This document shows, in pieces, positions 12,701 to 27,700 of a stretch of 64,000 bases of DNA. A program made the position numbers and the translations under genes. Position 1 is the stretch's first letter, and every line of letters starts with the position of its first letter. Under the pieces are notes generated by a model. That model worked only from the letters and a program-made list of their open reading frames with translations. It was not told the DNA's origin and did no database searches. The stretch comes from Apostichopus parvimensis (lineage: Eukaryota; Echinodermata; Holothuroidea; Aspidochirotida; Stichopodidae), in the NCBI GenBank assembly GCA_000934455.1, contig KN882593.1:115437-179436 (forward strand). Reading direction: 5' to 3'.

Positions 12701-15700
12701 GTTTGAATGTGGTACAAACATTTTCTAATCTAAGGCAAATTTAAAAATTGATAAAACTAATAGCTAATTGCACTAACCCCCTTTCTAGTCTGTCACCATT
12801 TGCTACTCCCCCCCCCCCCCCCCCCCCCNNNNNNNNNNNNNNNNNNNNNNNNNNNNNNNNNNNNNNNNNNNNNNNNNNACCCCTCCCCCACCCCCCATCC
12901 CTCCCCACCAGTACCTGCCCATTCACAGTATAAATTCAAGCACTTTACTTACTAGGAATCATGCTCTAGGAAGGCTGGATCCAGGATTTCACCGGCTAAA
13001 GGCCTGTATATGACAGAGAAACAAATGACGCTGTCAATCGTAAAATCATCTCTAGAATTTCTAAAACTTGTTGAACATGAATGGAGAAACAGACGAGAGA
13101 TTGCAAAAAGGAAATATGGAAGGAGACAAATATGACTTTGCCTTTATTTTATACTATTTGCTGGCATTTGAATAAATGGAGACCGATTATTTTACAATCT
13201 TCTGTAAGAATGTAATTTATGTAACATGTACGAAAGACTAGTAGAAATGATTTTTCGTGCAATGGGGGGGGGGAGAAACAGGAAGAAGGGGCCACCAAGT
13301 AGCCCTTCCATGCTCCCTCCCTTCCACAAGAAGGAGTCTCTCTCCTTTGTAAGTTTTATTCAGAAAGATGTCGGTGGTTGGGGTACTATGATTGTTGAGT
13401 GACCATTTTTGGGGTATGAAGAAGATAATATTTATATTTGATTTTACTTCACCATCTTTCTAGTAGTGATACATGAATTTATGGTAAATTTGCATCATAA
13501 TCAGGATTAGGATTAACAGCAGTCTAATCTCACCAAATCCATACTAATTGACAAAAAAAAAACAAAAAACAGATCATCTTTCAATTTTGGAATTCAATAC
13601 CAACTTGTTTGCTTCAGCGAAAATTAAAAATGCTTGTATTTATTTTTGTCTACAATTAAGTGATGATTTTTTTGTTGATGTAGTGAGGGGAGGAGAATGC
13701 TGTATAAATATGTATGAAACCATACTGATACCTTGTGCAAATCAGTACTAGAAACAGGTTGAACTAAGAAACCCTGGGAGGGTTTCATCAATTTACAGCG
13801 AGGAAGGTATTCATCACAAGGTTTGCTGAATTTGTTCAGATGTCTGATAACTTAACAATGACATTACTCATTAATATCTGATAACATTTTGAGATTTTAT
13901 TGCATTTGGATCAGTTCCATGATTTCATTTAATGGTGAGGCTTCATGTTTATCAATATTGATAGGGGACTGTGTCGATGTGTTGTGAAGAATGAGATAAC
14001 GTTTTCCAAAACATGATCACATAGCATAATTTCTATGTTTCAATGCAACTATTACGGAAATCATTTTTCTTCACTAAATTTGCATATTTCTATGCAGATA
14101 TTTAGAGCTAAGGTTTGTGATGGTACAACCACATGGATTTTGCTTCAATGCAAGCAAATAGCCTGAAATTTGCATGCATGTATTGAAAGGCAACTTATGG
14201 AATTATGAATTAAATATGAGATCATGCATAATGATGTAGTAATGATGAGCAAGACAATGGACATGCCAATGTACCGCTGTGCAGCTTAGATACACACTAT
14301 GGCTTGCTGTATAGTAATAATTGTTTCTGAGTGTCTTTTACATATGTAGTTAAAAAAAGGGCATCATTCTCAAGGGTAGGTGGATAAAGTCAAAGATTTG
14401 CAACATCTCAGATTTTTTTCCGTATCGTATGGTACAATTTTGAATGGCAACCAGTTGACAGTTAGGTGACCTCTGAAATTATGGAACTTCTCTGCCCCCT
14501 TCACCTTTTGTACCCACCCCCCCAACCTCTCCAGGATTTGTGGAATCTTTTTGTTGGGAAAATCTCGTGTCCATTCGTCAAAGAATTCAAAAGGTTGTTT
14601 GACAGATAAACACAAAATGAGTCAGCAATGAGACGTTAGACGACGTGAGTAATTCCGAAACAAACTCGTGCTAGAACAATAACAATTCAGATATGAGAAT
14701 GTTATTAAACTGAATTGCAAAGACAAAGAGAGCAATATAATGAGCAGTAAACTGCAATTAGGGAAAGTTTTGTTATTAAAGTGCAATTGAGGAATGTTCT
14801 GTCAGTTTCTTTTTAAAATCAAGTTTGAATGTGGTACAAACACTTTCTAATCTAAGGCAAATTAAAAATCAAAAATGATAAAACTAATAGCTTATTGCAC
14901 TAATCACCTTTCTAGTTTGTCATCATTTGCTGCTCCCCCCCTATCCCCTCCCCTCCCCTCCCAAAAGGTACTGAGCAGATTACCAAAAACTTGTTTATGG
15001 TCCTGCTGTTGCCCCTCTGAAAATTCTACTTGAAAACCCTACTGAAAATTCCTCCCAAAGCTTTGCTTTGATCTCCAAGCTGAGTGTAATACTAGGCAAT
15101 CTGGGAGGGGGGGGGGGAGTGCAACTAGGGGGCCAGAGATATTTGATGGTGGAAAAAAATGTAACACTGATATGGGAGAGGGTCTAAGGGGAGGTGGTTA
15201 TCCCTCCCCTTTGGGAATTTTTCTACAAGTAAAATAACATATAGAAGTGGTGCTATAAATTTGACATTTTTTCACATTAATGCATTGCATTAGAAACTGT
15301 TTCTGATACTAATGATTAGCCTAGCTCTTTATATATTTTTTTTGGGGGGGGAGGGGGGAAGGGGAAATGTCTCCTCATGCTGGCCTTCACCAGAACTAAT
15401 TACTTGCTAGGAACTAGATTATGTTTTTTACACATTTTTTATTTCTTCTCTACAAAGAAATAACAAATGACTGTCACCAAGTAGAATTATCAAGATCATT
15501 TCCAAGCACGTTAATATTTCTAATCGTATCTGGTCTTATAACGGCTAACATTTTCAAAATCAAACTTTTTTCTTCAGATATTTTACCAGGGATCCTCTGA
15601 TATTCAGGAATTACACAGACTACAGTTAACCATTGCAAGTATTGTGCAGCAACAAACCTACCAACATCATGTCATTATTCTCTTTCTCATTACTCTTCAG

Positions 15701-18700
15701 TCTCAGACCAATCGGATCACTTTTCCAGCTATTTATCAATGAATGAAACTACGACAGTTCAACACGGCATATTTCTTACCATCATGTTTAGTTTTTATGG
15801 CTAGAGCATTGGTTGCAATTACTATGCTACTACATAATCCAACATCTACCACAAATTAAACTTCAAGGACAATCAAAGGAATTATGCTGGTTAATAATAG
15901 CAGGTGTATGTATATACAGTTTTAAACTGCAGAGAATAGAGAACTTTCTGATAATAGGGCAGCCATGTGCATTGCACTTACACTAAACCCCATGTAGATT
16001 TTGCAATACTTCTGCTTTATACCATTCACTCAAGGGCCTACTAGTGCCATGTTTCTCAATGTGGGATCTTTAACTTTTTGGTCTCTGGTTGTGTACTTGT
16101 TGGGATTGGCAGGGTGGGAGAGGGGGGGGGGGCGTTTGTGAGGGCAAAGAGGTCTGCAGGGGGTCTGTGGAAAAGTATGAAGGCTATCATACCAAGTACA
16201 AATATATCATGCCATATTGGGTAAATAAAACTGAACTTTTTCTCACCTCAGTCTAGGCTGAGTGTGGAACAGGTTCAACTAAAAGTTCGATTTTATTCAC
16301 AACTTATGAATAGGCAGACGGACTGTGACATGATGTGTAATACTGCAGTGAAATGTATGATATATGTGTAAACTTATGACCAAAAATGAACTTTCATGAT
16401 TTCAGATGGGTGAAAGAGAAGATAATTTTTAAAAGAAAAAATTCTTTTCCAAATAATATTATATATGTTGTTCAAGAAAGAGAAAGTCAGAATGGTGGAT
16501 TAAAGATTAACTATGGTTTCTATGATAGCCAATCAGATTGACTTAAATATATAGAGCATTCTTTACACACTATATATATTTGTATATATGCTTTTATGTC
16601 TCATTGTCTACAGGAATGTTTAGATGGACTACTTAAAAGGAGTATTCTGATGGCTGATGTTTGTTTACAAATGAACTTAGTTTAATTTAAATGAATTGGA
16701 TGCTTAAAATAAACAAATAATTATTGAAAACAGTTTGCATTCTTCAGGTCAACATGTATCCTTATAACATTTTGTAAGATCGGAGATACAATTTTTTTTT
16801 ATTGAAATTTTGCAAAACTTTATGAATGTATAATTTGTCTACAAGCAAAGTTTGTTATGTCATCATGGCAATTGAATGGCAACTTGAAGGCAACTGAATG
16901 GCAACTGAACTGATCAACAACAGCTTTGTAACAGGAAAATAATGCTTTCTAAAAAAAAAAACTTATGCATGATGACATTACAGAGCACCTATAATAGTCC
17001 ACTTCCAGAAGAAAGGAAGAGTTTCTCTGGCACAAATAGTTTACATCCAATCAACCATACCTCAAGTGAGTAACAAGATATTAATATAGTGCGTTTGAAC
17101 TTAAAGTGTAAAATATTTTTTGCATCCATGGATGTGTCACATTGAAAATGCCACTGGAATACAGTAGCTGTTTTATAAAACGACAAATATATACAAAATA
17201 AATGCCTAAAGATCTGACAATATCTATACTGAGGCTGTTGAATCTATGTGACAATACAATGATGAGACCATAAGTTCAATACAAACTTTGAGTCATAGCT
17301 AGGATAGTCAGGCATGGAAAGAATAGTGATTTTCCACAGCATGCACAACAATGGAAAGTAAAAGTTATTGATGTGCTATTGATGTGCTTTAGTACTACTT
17401 CAGGCTTCGTAGGTTAGATGCAAGCTACTAAGTTATTAATGATTAGAAAACTATGCAGAGATAGAACGGGATCTTTTCAAACAATGGCTACCACATCAGT
17501 CAGTGAATATTTCAACTTACGAGTGTAAAATGGCGGAATGCTGTTGTTGGCTTATTTCCCGCCATTTAAAAATACACTTTGTAGGATTTGCTATATTACT
17601 ATTAGTAAAAGTTAGGAACCGCTGAAGGCTTGAGATATTCACCCTAACCCTCTTAAGAATTTGGTCAATATTTTTTAAGTTTTAACTTTAAACGAGACCC
17701 CACCTTATTATGATGTCTAGTTTTCAAAGATGCAACAATGTTTTCACATTACTGTTAGACTGTATAGTATAGGTGAAGCATTTACCTGCATGCACCCTTC
17801 TTTTCTACATGGTTCTACAGCTGAAATGGTCTGCTATCTATTAAAGCCGCATTACGCTCTCAGCATGTATTAATGATGTTTACAAACTGTACACATGTAT
17901 CGAGTCAGTTATTGTGAACTCGGACAGACTAGTCTCGTGTGCTACGAAACAACCTCGTGTCTGTGTTGGCTCATTGACATACAAAACTTTCATTTTAGTT
18001 ATAATGGCATGCATAATGCAGCTTTAAGAAGTGTGTAAAAGTTTTCCGAAAACTACTTTTTGACCTTTGACCTTTATGACCTCAACCATTAATACTTCCT
18101 AGATCTAGCTTAAAATGACTGTTATGATCAACATGCTATGATTGCTTCCATGTTTTATTATTTTATAAAAAGCTGTCGCCTAAAAAAGCCAAAGAAAAAG
18201 ACCCCATTCCTACATCAAATCTGAAATATACCTTGTGTCTGGTCCAACAATGCTGTTTGAATGACAGAGAGAAGGAATGAAAAAACAAAAAACACAACAA
18301 AAAAACAACAACATTGAGTTACAGGTTGATTACAAAATCTCAAAACTACATCTTATCAAGCATGCAAAACTTATGACCCCTAGCCAGGGAAGCAAAACTT
18401 CCACAAAAAGGGAGTTGAAAAAACAAATAAACAATTCACAAATTACCTCTCCAGAAATGCACAATCGTACTTAATTGCGGGAAAGTCTTACTAAACCTCC
18501 AATATTGCAAACCTTGAGTTTTGACAAGTTTGAGACAAAAATAAATAACAAACTGCTCAGCACGTTGTAAAGGGAATCTGTTTGGGTTTTATGTCAGACT
18601 TTGTTTCATAAAAGCAATTTTCCCATTATTGACAAAAGCAAAAACCAACTTTAGGAAAACAAAGTGTCGTTCTCTAAGAGACAGATCATTTAGGCTGGCA

Positions 18701-21700
18701 GGATGGGGATTAATTATTCTCTGTCTATAACAGAATGCAAAATGAGACTGTTTAATTAATAACTTTAAGCAGATGAATGATATCATTTTTCTCATATAAA
18801 TATATTGTCAGATGTTGTATCAGAATAAATACTTTAGTGTGCAGTTTGAATCTAGCACTTTTGAGGTTAATGTATTTTGGTCATCACAAAATACTGAAAA
18901 CTGCTGCAGTGTTTCTGTTTTTTTTAAATACTCTTTTATTATTTTGATTTCCTCACTAACTGGATGTACTTTGGACTCAAGTTTGCATTATCTAATCTAT
19001 AAATCCGTAAGAAATTTTTACACTGTGTACGAAGTAATAAAGTCAAAATTAGAAAGCACAAAATCGCAGAAAACCTGACCGACTTTAGAGATTTTAAATA
19101 GCCTGTATAAAAAGAAGTTTACCATGGTGAGAACTTTGACCTTTACAGAGTACTGTTATAGATGACAACATAAGGCTACAGGCATATTTTGGAGGTCAAA
19201 TCAACAGTACAGAAGCAAAACAAGTTTTGGCTATTTCAAAGGGACTTTCCAAGAAGGCCATTCAAAGCTGCTTTTTCAGTTTTTAAATTTTTAAATTTAA
19301 ATTTTTTGTATTTTGAAAATTTGACAAGTGTTCTTGAAGACTTAAATTTTCATACGTTTGTATATCATTAATTTTAATCAAGTTGCAATTTTAAAATAGA
19401 GAAGTAACAGTTGAAAATTTAGAAACTTCCCTGTTTGCTATTTTTAAATGCATTCAAAAAGGGTTAGTCCAGACTAAAACAAGACAAACATGCACTAAAA
19501 TATCATGTTGAAAGTTGCATGCAAGTTTCCTTACATTGTGTTTTTTTTTGTTTTTTGGGAGACCTTTATGGTTGAAATCATCAAAGTCTGTACGATTCAA
19601 TGAATTTGAAACAAACAGGTGTCATGGTCCCAGTTTCACATTGATAGCAAACTTGTTTCAGTTTTCTGTCCATTTTCACTTTTAATATTGTTTTTGACCA
19701 TGGATTGGATAGGTTCCAACTTTACTTCAAGGGATGTGAAGCCAACAATAGCCCAATGACTATAGTGCAAATTCATATCTTGTTGAAACATTCCAAGTAT
19801 GAAGAAAATTGGATGAGGATTTCAAAAGCAACACATCAAACAGATTCGGCTGTGTGCAAGCATGACATCACACCTGTTTGCTTCAAGTTCACTTTCGGTA
19901 CATAAACCCGTCAACTTCAAAATTGTTATTATCTCGAAAACGTACAAAGGATTTGAAAATGCAAATTTTCAACAGGATGCTTATTATATAATACGTTCTT
20001 ACTTTTCACTGACCGTACAAATAAATTTTCCTGAATTTTCCTTTAATACTACAGTTAAAAGTGACCTGGTGCTGACATGTTGATGATAGCATTAAATTCA
20101 TTACTGTATAAACACCTCAGTTTTGTTGAACACATCAATTGCAATCATATTTTGAGTAATGATCAGTAAGGCTGGGTTAAAAATGCCAGACCAGACTCAA
20201 GAAAACTCTTGTTAAGGGGACAAGGCCCCCTGGTACTGTTACGTGGCTATCTGGAGGTTCAATGTTAGACTATCCATTACTACTTGTTTAATTACTATTA
20301 CTAATTATTTATTTTTACTAATATATTTTTTAGTTACAAAAAAATTTAATAAAAAATATAAAAAATTACTAATTACCATTGGTACTATTAGTTACTACTA
20401 TTACGGGTTATGACACTAAAGGAATCTCTCTATAAGTAGGTCACTTTATGACCTCTGAATGACATGAAACTTTGCAATTAACTGAAAGTAATACTACGCG
20501 AACATTAGCCTTTAATAAGAAATGAAACATAACATAAAACACTTTGCAGACATTTAGGGAGCGATTAATAAATCACTTGACATGTAAGGATCAACGCACA
20601 TATAGGTATATATAAATATTGAAACAACCACTTCTAACGGGTAGACAGTATGTGTATATATACTTACAGAAGGGACTCCATTTCTTTGGCATGAAGATAG
20701 GCTTGTTGATCGGAATGTAAAACAAATATGAGAGGAGCTAATATCTCATGCATACCCTGAGAAAAAACACAGAAGAACAAAAAATAGTGAGAGAGAGAGA
20801 GAAAAAAAACCCTGGAAAAATACCGAATCAAAACCATTAAAACAAAGAAACCTGTTAACTATTTAAACAAAGTAGAATACATCTATTTAGTGTAATCATA
20901 CAATTCTAGTAATAGCACTCATTTCATGTAATATTTTCTTTGTCAATATTGGCAAAAAAGTTTTACATGTTGCATAATTTCATCTTTCCAGTCACAATTT
21001 TTGGTAGACTCTATAGTCTTAAACAGAATATACTCTTAAGTGCCTTACCATTCTTTCAACAGTATACTATGGTATTCTTGAGAAAAATTGTGAAAAAGAA
21101 AAGCATTGAGCTTTGCTTTGTATTCTTGGATATATCTGGGGGTATGGGATTCAGCTATCAAAGGTGAGATATGGCACAAGGAAATATATCTTTCACTTCA
21201 GTTCAGCCGGGCCTAGACTTTTATACTTATATATATACATTAATATGTCACTGCATAAAATATCTACTGGATAAATCAACTTCCAACTTACATTTTCCTT
21301 TAAGAATTACAGTAAAACTAAAGGAACATTAATTTGCACTGGCAGAAAAATGCCTGTGTACTTTTTTTGAAGTTGGGGGCAAACAGCAAAATCAACTGGC
21401 ATTGAGTCAGAAAATAGCCTGAATTTTAGAGTCTTGACTGTCAATCTTACCATGAAATGAAATTAGGCAAAGAATGAACTATACAGATTGGAAGTAACAA
21501 ATTCATTGCATTAAATTTGTGGGACACAAAATTGCTATAAATTGTTCTTTAATTACAGAGTAGAATGGTTATAACCATATATAAATCTGTCAATAGTTGG
21601 AGATTGAGAGATATAAATACACAAATTATGAATATCAAAATGTTTATTCAGAACAAAGCAAATTTTTTCAATCATGCCTAAAAATCAGTCAAAAATGTAC

Positions 21701-24700
21701 CTGTTTGTAACTTGTTTCCGGATTTTCCTTAGCATAACAAAATAGAATATTTAGCATCATACTCTGCATGGCTGGTTTCTGAAACAAAGCTATCTCTTGA
21801 AAACACCTGTCAATATCTTGTTGGATTTCGCTCTTGTTCTTCTTATCTTCGAAAAATCTTTGCCACGGGCTCTGGGTTTAAAACAAAGCAAACCAAATTT
21901 CAGTTTGTTAAAATGCATGGTTCTATACCAGTATAACAAATTATGGAACAGCATGTAAAAAAGGTAACGTTTTACTAGGTCCAGTTTCGGCCTTTATGAC
22001 TCTGGTTAGCTTTTCGAGATTACTCCAAACTTCAGATTTCTTTCAAGCAGAAAGACAAAGAAGTGACGTCTGACATTTGCGAAGAGCAAAATGAGAGAAT
22101 GCTGGACGGATTGATTCGTCAACGAACCCCGGTATCTTTGCATTATTTAATTTCCTCTTGGGATCTACGACAGATCCTACTCAAGAAAAAACCAACGTAC
22201 CATTCTCACTATCGAAACAGAAATCACTTCAATGGTATGAAATAATCAACTCTGTTTTTGGTAATGTTTAACAAGAATCAGTCACTTATTCAAATATTTA
22301 TATTTATATTTATTGTATTGGAGTTTGGAATTCATGCAAGTCTGTAACATAACAGAAATACATAGTAAATCACTAGATCTAATATGATATAGCTGACACA
22401 CAGTAAAAGATAGAAAACAATTTCTAAAACCATCCAAGCAATAACTGCTGTTTTTATTGCTTGACACATCACCATAGATTTGTAATTTTTCCAGAAGTTA
22501 TTGAAGTTTACCCATCAAAGTTCACAGCATTGGTGCACTTCCCATCAAGTCTGACTCCAGAAACACGCGCACTGGCCAGGCGCGTCGCGAGGATTTTGCC
22601 AAGGGAGGGGCGAATCCTGTAAGCAAACTATCTAAGCGTAGCGCCACCATGAGTTGGCGCGAAGCGTACACTAAAATTTTGGCCAAAAGTGCCTCCCAGA
22701 TCGCTGGAAATGACACTTCCCAGGCCTTGTAAGTTGCATCTAAGCATTTTCTATTTTGAAATTACTATCATTAATATCGTAAAAAAATATGCTCAAGGGG
22801 GGGCGGTCGCCCCCTTTGCCCCCTCCCCCCCTGGCTATGCGCCTGGCATTGGCCTATTTGAATGCTAAGAACTCTTTATAAGTTCTCTACTGTTCTGTGC
22901 TTCTGTTTTCTATGGTACTTCATGTACCCACCAACACTGGTGACACTTAGTACGAGAGAAAGTAACATAATATCTAAGATAGCATCAGAAGAATTTAATG
23001 AGCCAATAACCAAACAACTTCTTCATGACATAATCTTTCAGATTTATCAAACCTTGAAAGGTTAACTTCAGAGCTTAAAGTCATACAATTATGTAAAATA
23101 AAATAAATGAATAAAAAAAAAATATAAAAAAATAAAAAATAGAACAAAGCAAAAGAGAAACCAAGCTTAGTGGCTGTTCCATTCCTCCCGTTGCCAAATA
23201 TGTGGAGATCTAGATTACAAACTGCTTAAAAAGTGTCGTTGTTTATGACGTTGGTGTCTTTTTTTTTTTTTTTTTCCCTTTCTTCATCTTGTTATCAATT
23301 TACAGAAATACTTTTGCCCTTTTTTAAATTGTCCATTGTTCAAAAAGGTTTGTTTATGTATCTTACACTATCTGTTTCCCATTCATGTTTAATATTCAAG
23401 GTAAAACTAAACAAGAGGTATATATCTGAATTTCCTGCTTAACAAATTTGAGCACACATCATCCATTTTTTAACTGCGCTTAATATCCAAAACAAGAGCA
23501 GACTGTGTTTATGACACAACTAGACAGAATATACATCCCTCGTGCACCTCCTCCCCTCCTCCTCCCCCTCCCCATCAGATTCAATTTAGTTCATAGCAAA
23601 TTTTGCATCGAGGCATAAAATGGTACAAACAACAGTAGCTCTGTCCTGTGAGGTTATTATAAAAAGGTAGGGAGCAACAAGGGAATCCTCCAAAAAATGA
23701 ATGGAGGAAGAAAAGGGGCATGGGGTAAGAGGCATAGTAAGGGGGGGGGGCATGGTATGGGATATGGGCAGAGGGAAGGCTGGAGGGATCATTTGGATGG
23801 AATGATAACCATGGTGATACTTACATCTTCAGATTGACAAAGAGGATTATTAAGAGACACATCTAAGGATACATCTTTGAGTTCAGACTCAGGGCTCTTC
23901 ATCACCCTGTGAAGAAGTTTGTTGTATCTGTCTCTCGAGGCCTTGATTTCAGCTCCCCAATTAGACACATTGGTTGAAAGACACTTCAGAAATACCTATC
24001 GACAAGGAAATGAAATAATTCTTAACATTGAGGAGGAGGCAGAGAGGGAGGAGACAATGGGTGGGGAGACAGAATAGGAGGAAGAAGTAGAGAAAGAAGC
24101 CAAGAAGGAGGAGGAGACGGATGAGATGGAGGAGGCAGAATAGGAGAAAACAGAGGTGGAGGAGACAGAATAGGAGGAAGTAGAGAAAGAGGAGGAAGCC
24201 GAGGAGGAAGTCAAGAAGGAGGAGGAGACGGATGAGATGGAGGAGGCAGAATAGGAGAAAACAGAGGTGGAGGAGACAGAATAGGAGGAAGTAGAGAAAG
24301 AGGAGGAAGCCGAGGAGGAAGTCAAGAAGGAGGAGGAGACGGATGAAATGGAGGAGGCAGAATAGGAGAAAACAGAGGTGGAGGAGACAGAATAGGAGGA
24401 AGTAGAGAAAGAGGAGGTAGCCCAGGAGGAAGTCAAGAAGGCGGAGGAGACGGATGAATTAGAGAAGGCAGAATAGGTGAAAACAGAGGTGGAGGAGACA
24501 GGATAGGAGGAAGTAGAGAAAGAGGAGGAAGCCGAGGAGGAAGCCGAGGAGGAAGTCAAGAAGGAGGAGGAGACGGATGAGATGGAGGAGGCAGAATAGG
24601 AGAAAACAGAGGTGGAGGAGACAGAATAGGAGGAAGTAGAGAAAGAGGAGGTAGCCCAGGAGGAAGTCAAGAAGGCGGAGGAGACGGATGAATTGGAGAA

Positions 24701-27700
24701 GGCAGAATAGGTGAAAACAGAGGTGGAGGAGACAGGATAGGAGGAAGTACAGAAAGAGGAGAAAGCCGAGGAGGAAGTCAAAAAGGAGGAGACGGATGAG
24801 ATGGAGGAGGCAGAATAGGAGAAAACAGAGGTGGAGGAGACAGGATAGGAGGAAGTACAGAAAGAGGAGAAAGCCGAGGAGGAAGCCAAGAAGAAGGAGG
24901 ATGAGAGGAGGAGGCATAATAGGAGAAAACAGAGGTGGAGGAGACAGGATAGGAGGAAGTAGAGAGAGAGGAGGAAGCAGAGGAGGAAGCCAAGGAGAAG
25001 GAAGAGACGGATGAGATGGAGGAGGCAGAATAGGAGAAGGAAATCAAGGAGGAGGAGGAGATGGAGGAGATAGAGGAAGTAGAGAAAGAGGAGAAGTAGA
25101 GAAGGAGGTGGAAGGGAAGGAGACAGAAAAGGAGGAATAGAATCCTTGGAATATTTTTAAATTTCAAATACTTGGATTTGCTTCATGGAAGCATAGATTT
25201 CACACATCATATAATTACAATGCTATGGTTCACGATGTACAACAAATAATAGGATACAATTAGTTCATAAATATTGAGTATTTCATGATAACACAAAATT
25301 GTATCAACTTCAACATTGTTTCACAAGCTGCTTTTAATCAGTCAATTACTCCCCATAATACCACACATGGTCAAACCCAGGCTTCTTTTCCCCTTGGTCC
25401 CATAACATTCCCTTCTTTATCTCTGAGGTCAGATAGAGTTAAGAAAACGTTTTTGACTCACTCTCCAGCACAAACTTCTGAACGTACAGTTTCGTAGTTT
25501 TCCTTTCATCGCTTCCTTTCGTATGTAACTGTCAAAATGTTTGCATTCAAATAACCTCAACCATTCATCTCTACAAGAAAGAAAAAGAGAGGAAAAGCAA
25601 TTAAAACGATACGAAGCAGAAATTTAAGACCGAATGTCTGTGGCTTTGAAGGCAACATTAGCAGGGAAGGTTTCAAAGTAGTCAGAACCGTTACCGATAG
25701 CAGTGAATTGAAATGAAAAAGATATTAAAACGGTAGGCCAAAGGCTATGCTTATGGCCGGAATTTGAAGTCAACTCCAGAACAAATTCATCTGTTACATA
25801 GAATGGCAAAATGAGCAAATTACTACAAAAGGGCAACAGACACATTGCTGTTGTTGTACATAAATAAAGAGCTGTAAGAGAACAACAAGATCAAAAATAA
25901 AAATAAATAAATCTCATAAATTTCAATACAGGGCCTACAGGCTAGACGAAATGTGAGTAAGGGGTTAATCAACGGTCTAGCGTGCGTTACTCACAGGATT
26001 AATGCACGATCGGGGGTTAATGCAAGCGATGCACGAGGGCGGAGCCCGAGTGCATCCAGCGATAGCATTAACACCCTACCATTTGTGTGGGGGGAAAATC
26101 ATAAAACAAAACATTTTTGGTTACATATAACCAAAGATTTATTAAAGTGATGCCCCGTAATTTTACCGTGCGTTACTCACAGGATTAACCACGGTCAGCT
26201 GACCTGAATGGACCAATAGGATTTAGGAATCTTTACTAAGTATGAATGAATACTCAATTGCTCATGGTACCCTAGCTTGTATGTAACATTTTCCAGTCTG
26301 TAGCAACTGTTGCCTATGTACAGTTAAACATATCATCTAAATGTACAGGCAAAATTTAAACTTACACAAACTTGTATAAACTTCAACCGAGTTATGTTTC
26401 CGAGTTATAATTATAATCGGAAGTCGTTAAGCCTTGGATATCTATTTGCTTGTTTACCAATGTTCATTATTCCACATCCGAGCAAAGTAGGACACTTGTC
26501 CTTGCTATGAGTGGTTTACACTTTTGTACAAAATAAATCTACTGGATAAACTACTGGTCACCAAATTAACACACTTGTGGAGCTACGAATGCAAACTGAT
26601 GTGAAACTGTTCACATGCACAAACAAATAGCGAGCCAAGGCCTTTAACTTGGTGAAGAAAGTCTAAACACCAACTGGGATGGAGCAGGGGGAGGGGGGGG
26701 GAGAGAAGGGGGATTGTTGGGGCAAGGGGCCCTGTACTAGAATGTTACCAATACTGAATAGAAAAGGAACAGTAGATGAGAGAGTCCTAACTGCAGACTG
26801 GAAACAGACTTTAGAAGAGGTGCAAACTAAAGTGTCTACTTTGCCCCTGAAGAATCTGTATTGTAGGCTACTACAAACATACAGTATCATGCTAAAGAAG
26901 GGGAGGGGAGGGGGAGAGGGGGTCTTGTCTGTACCATACACAAAGTTTTCAAGCAACACACTTTTGTTTTCTTCTTTTTCTTTGGGGTGATAAGCTGCAG
27001 TATATTAAATCAGTAAGTCTACATAAAGGAGGATTTTTGAAGAAATATTAAAAATAAGACAAACAGGGTTATTGTTAGTCGAAGAATGACCCACATAGAG
27101 CCTTGGAACCAGGACAGTCTGTTTAATAAACCAAAATTCATAACTTCTTGGTCCTTCACACTCTTTCGGTAATCAGAGAAAAATATTCGAAATTATTAGT
27201 TGAAACTCCCATCTCAACATCTTGTTCCTTGTGATATGCTTGGTTGATATCATCTCCCTGATTAAATGTAGCATATAAATGTGACCAACTATAACCCTCG
27301 ATTCTTCTAGGAATGGGTCACAGTAGGTACACCATTACTGTATAGATGTTCCTCAAAAGCTTCAAAAGCTGAGGTTCATCAATTAAATTGACTGGACTAT
27401 GTAGTCTATACTACATTTAGATTATTTTATGAGCGACATTTTTAATGCAATTGAAGATGAAAATGGTTCCCACCTAGACTTATAAAAGAAACATGTGTTG
27501 TGTACAAGTAGTAACAATATAGCGTAATCGACAAATTATATTAAAAGGGTTTTCTTTATTTCGGAAAGCTGGATTATGTTGGCAATCTTCCGTGCAAAAT
27601 TGACTGCATAGAGCACAATGAGGGCGATTTCAGCGATCAGAGCAACTCCGTCTGTTGCAAGAGCTGCTACAATCATAGCAGTAGCTTTCGCAGCAGTCTC

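Noticed and set aside
12741-12933. Frames running through the N gap
   Set aside because: They consist of undefined residues and C/G homopolymers and cross an assembly gap.
22063-22245. 60-codon plus-strand frame
   Set aside because: Composition is protein-like but there are no paired splice sites, no family match and no neighbouring exons on that strand.
23996-24889. 297-codon Ser-rich open frame on the minus strand
   Set aside because: It is the translation of the pyrimidine minisatellite; a second frame is also long and open, and its stop is the TAG of the exon 4 acceptor.
25529-25531. CAG as the acceptor of TBC1D5 exon 3
   Set aside because: It would lose the EWLRLF segment and give the wrong phase with exon 2; the acceptor at 25571-25572 satisfies both.
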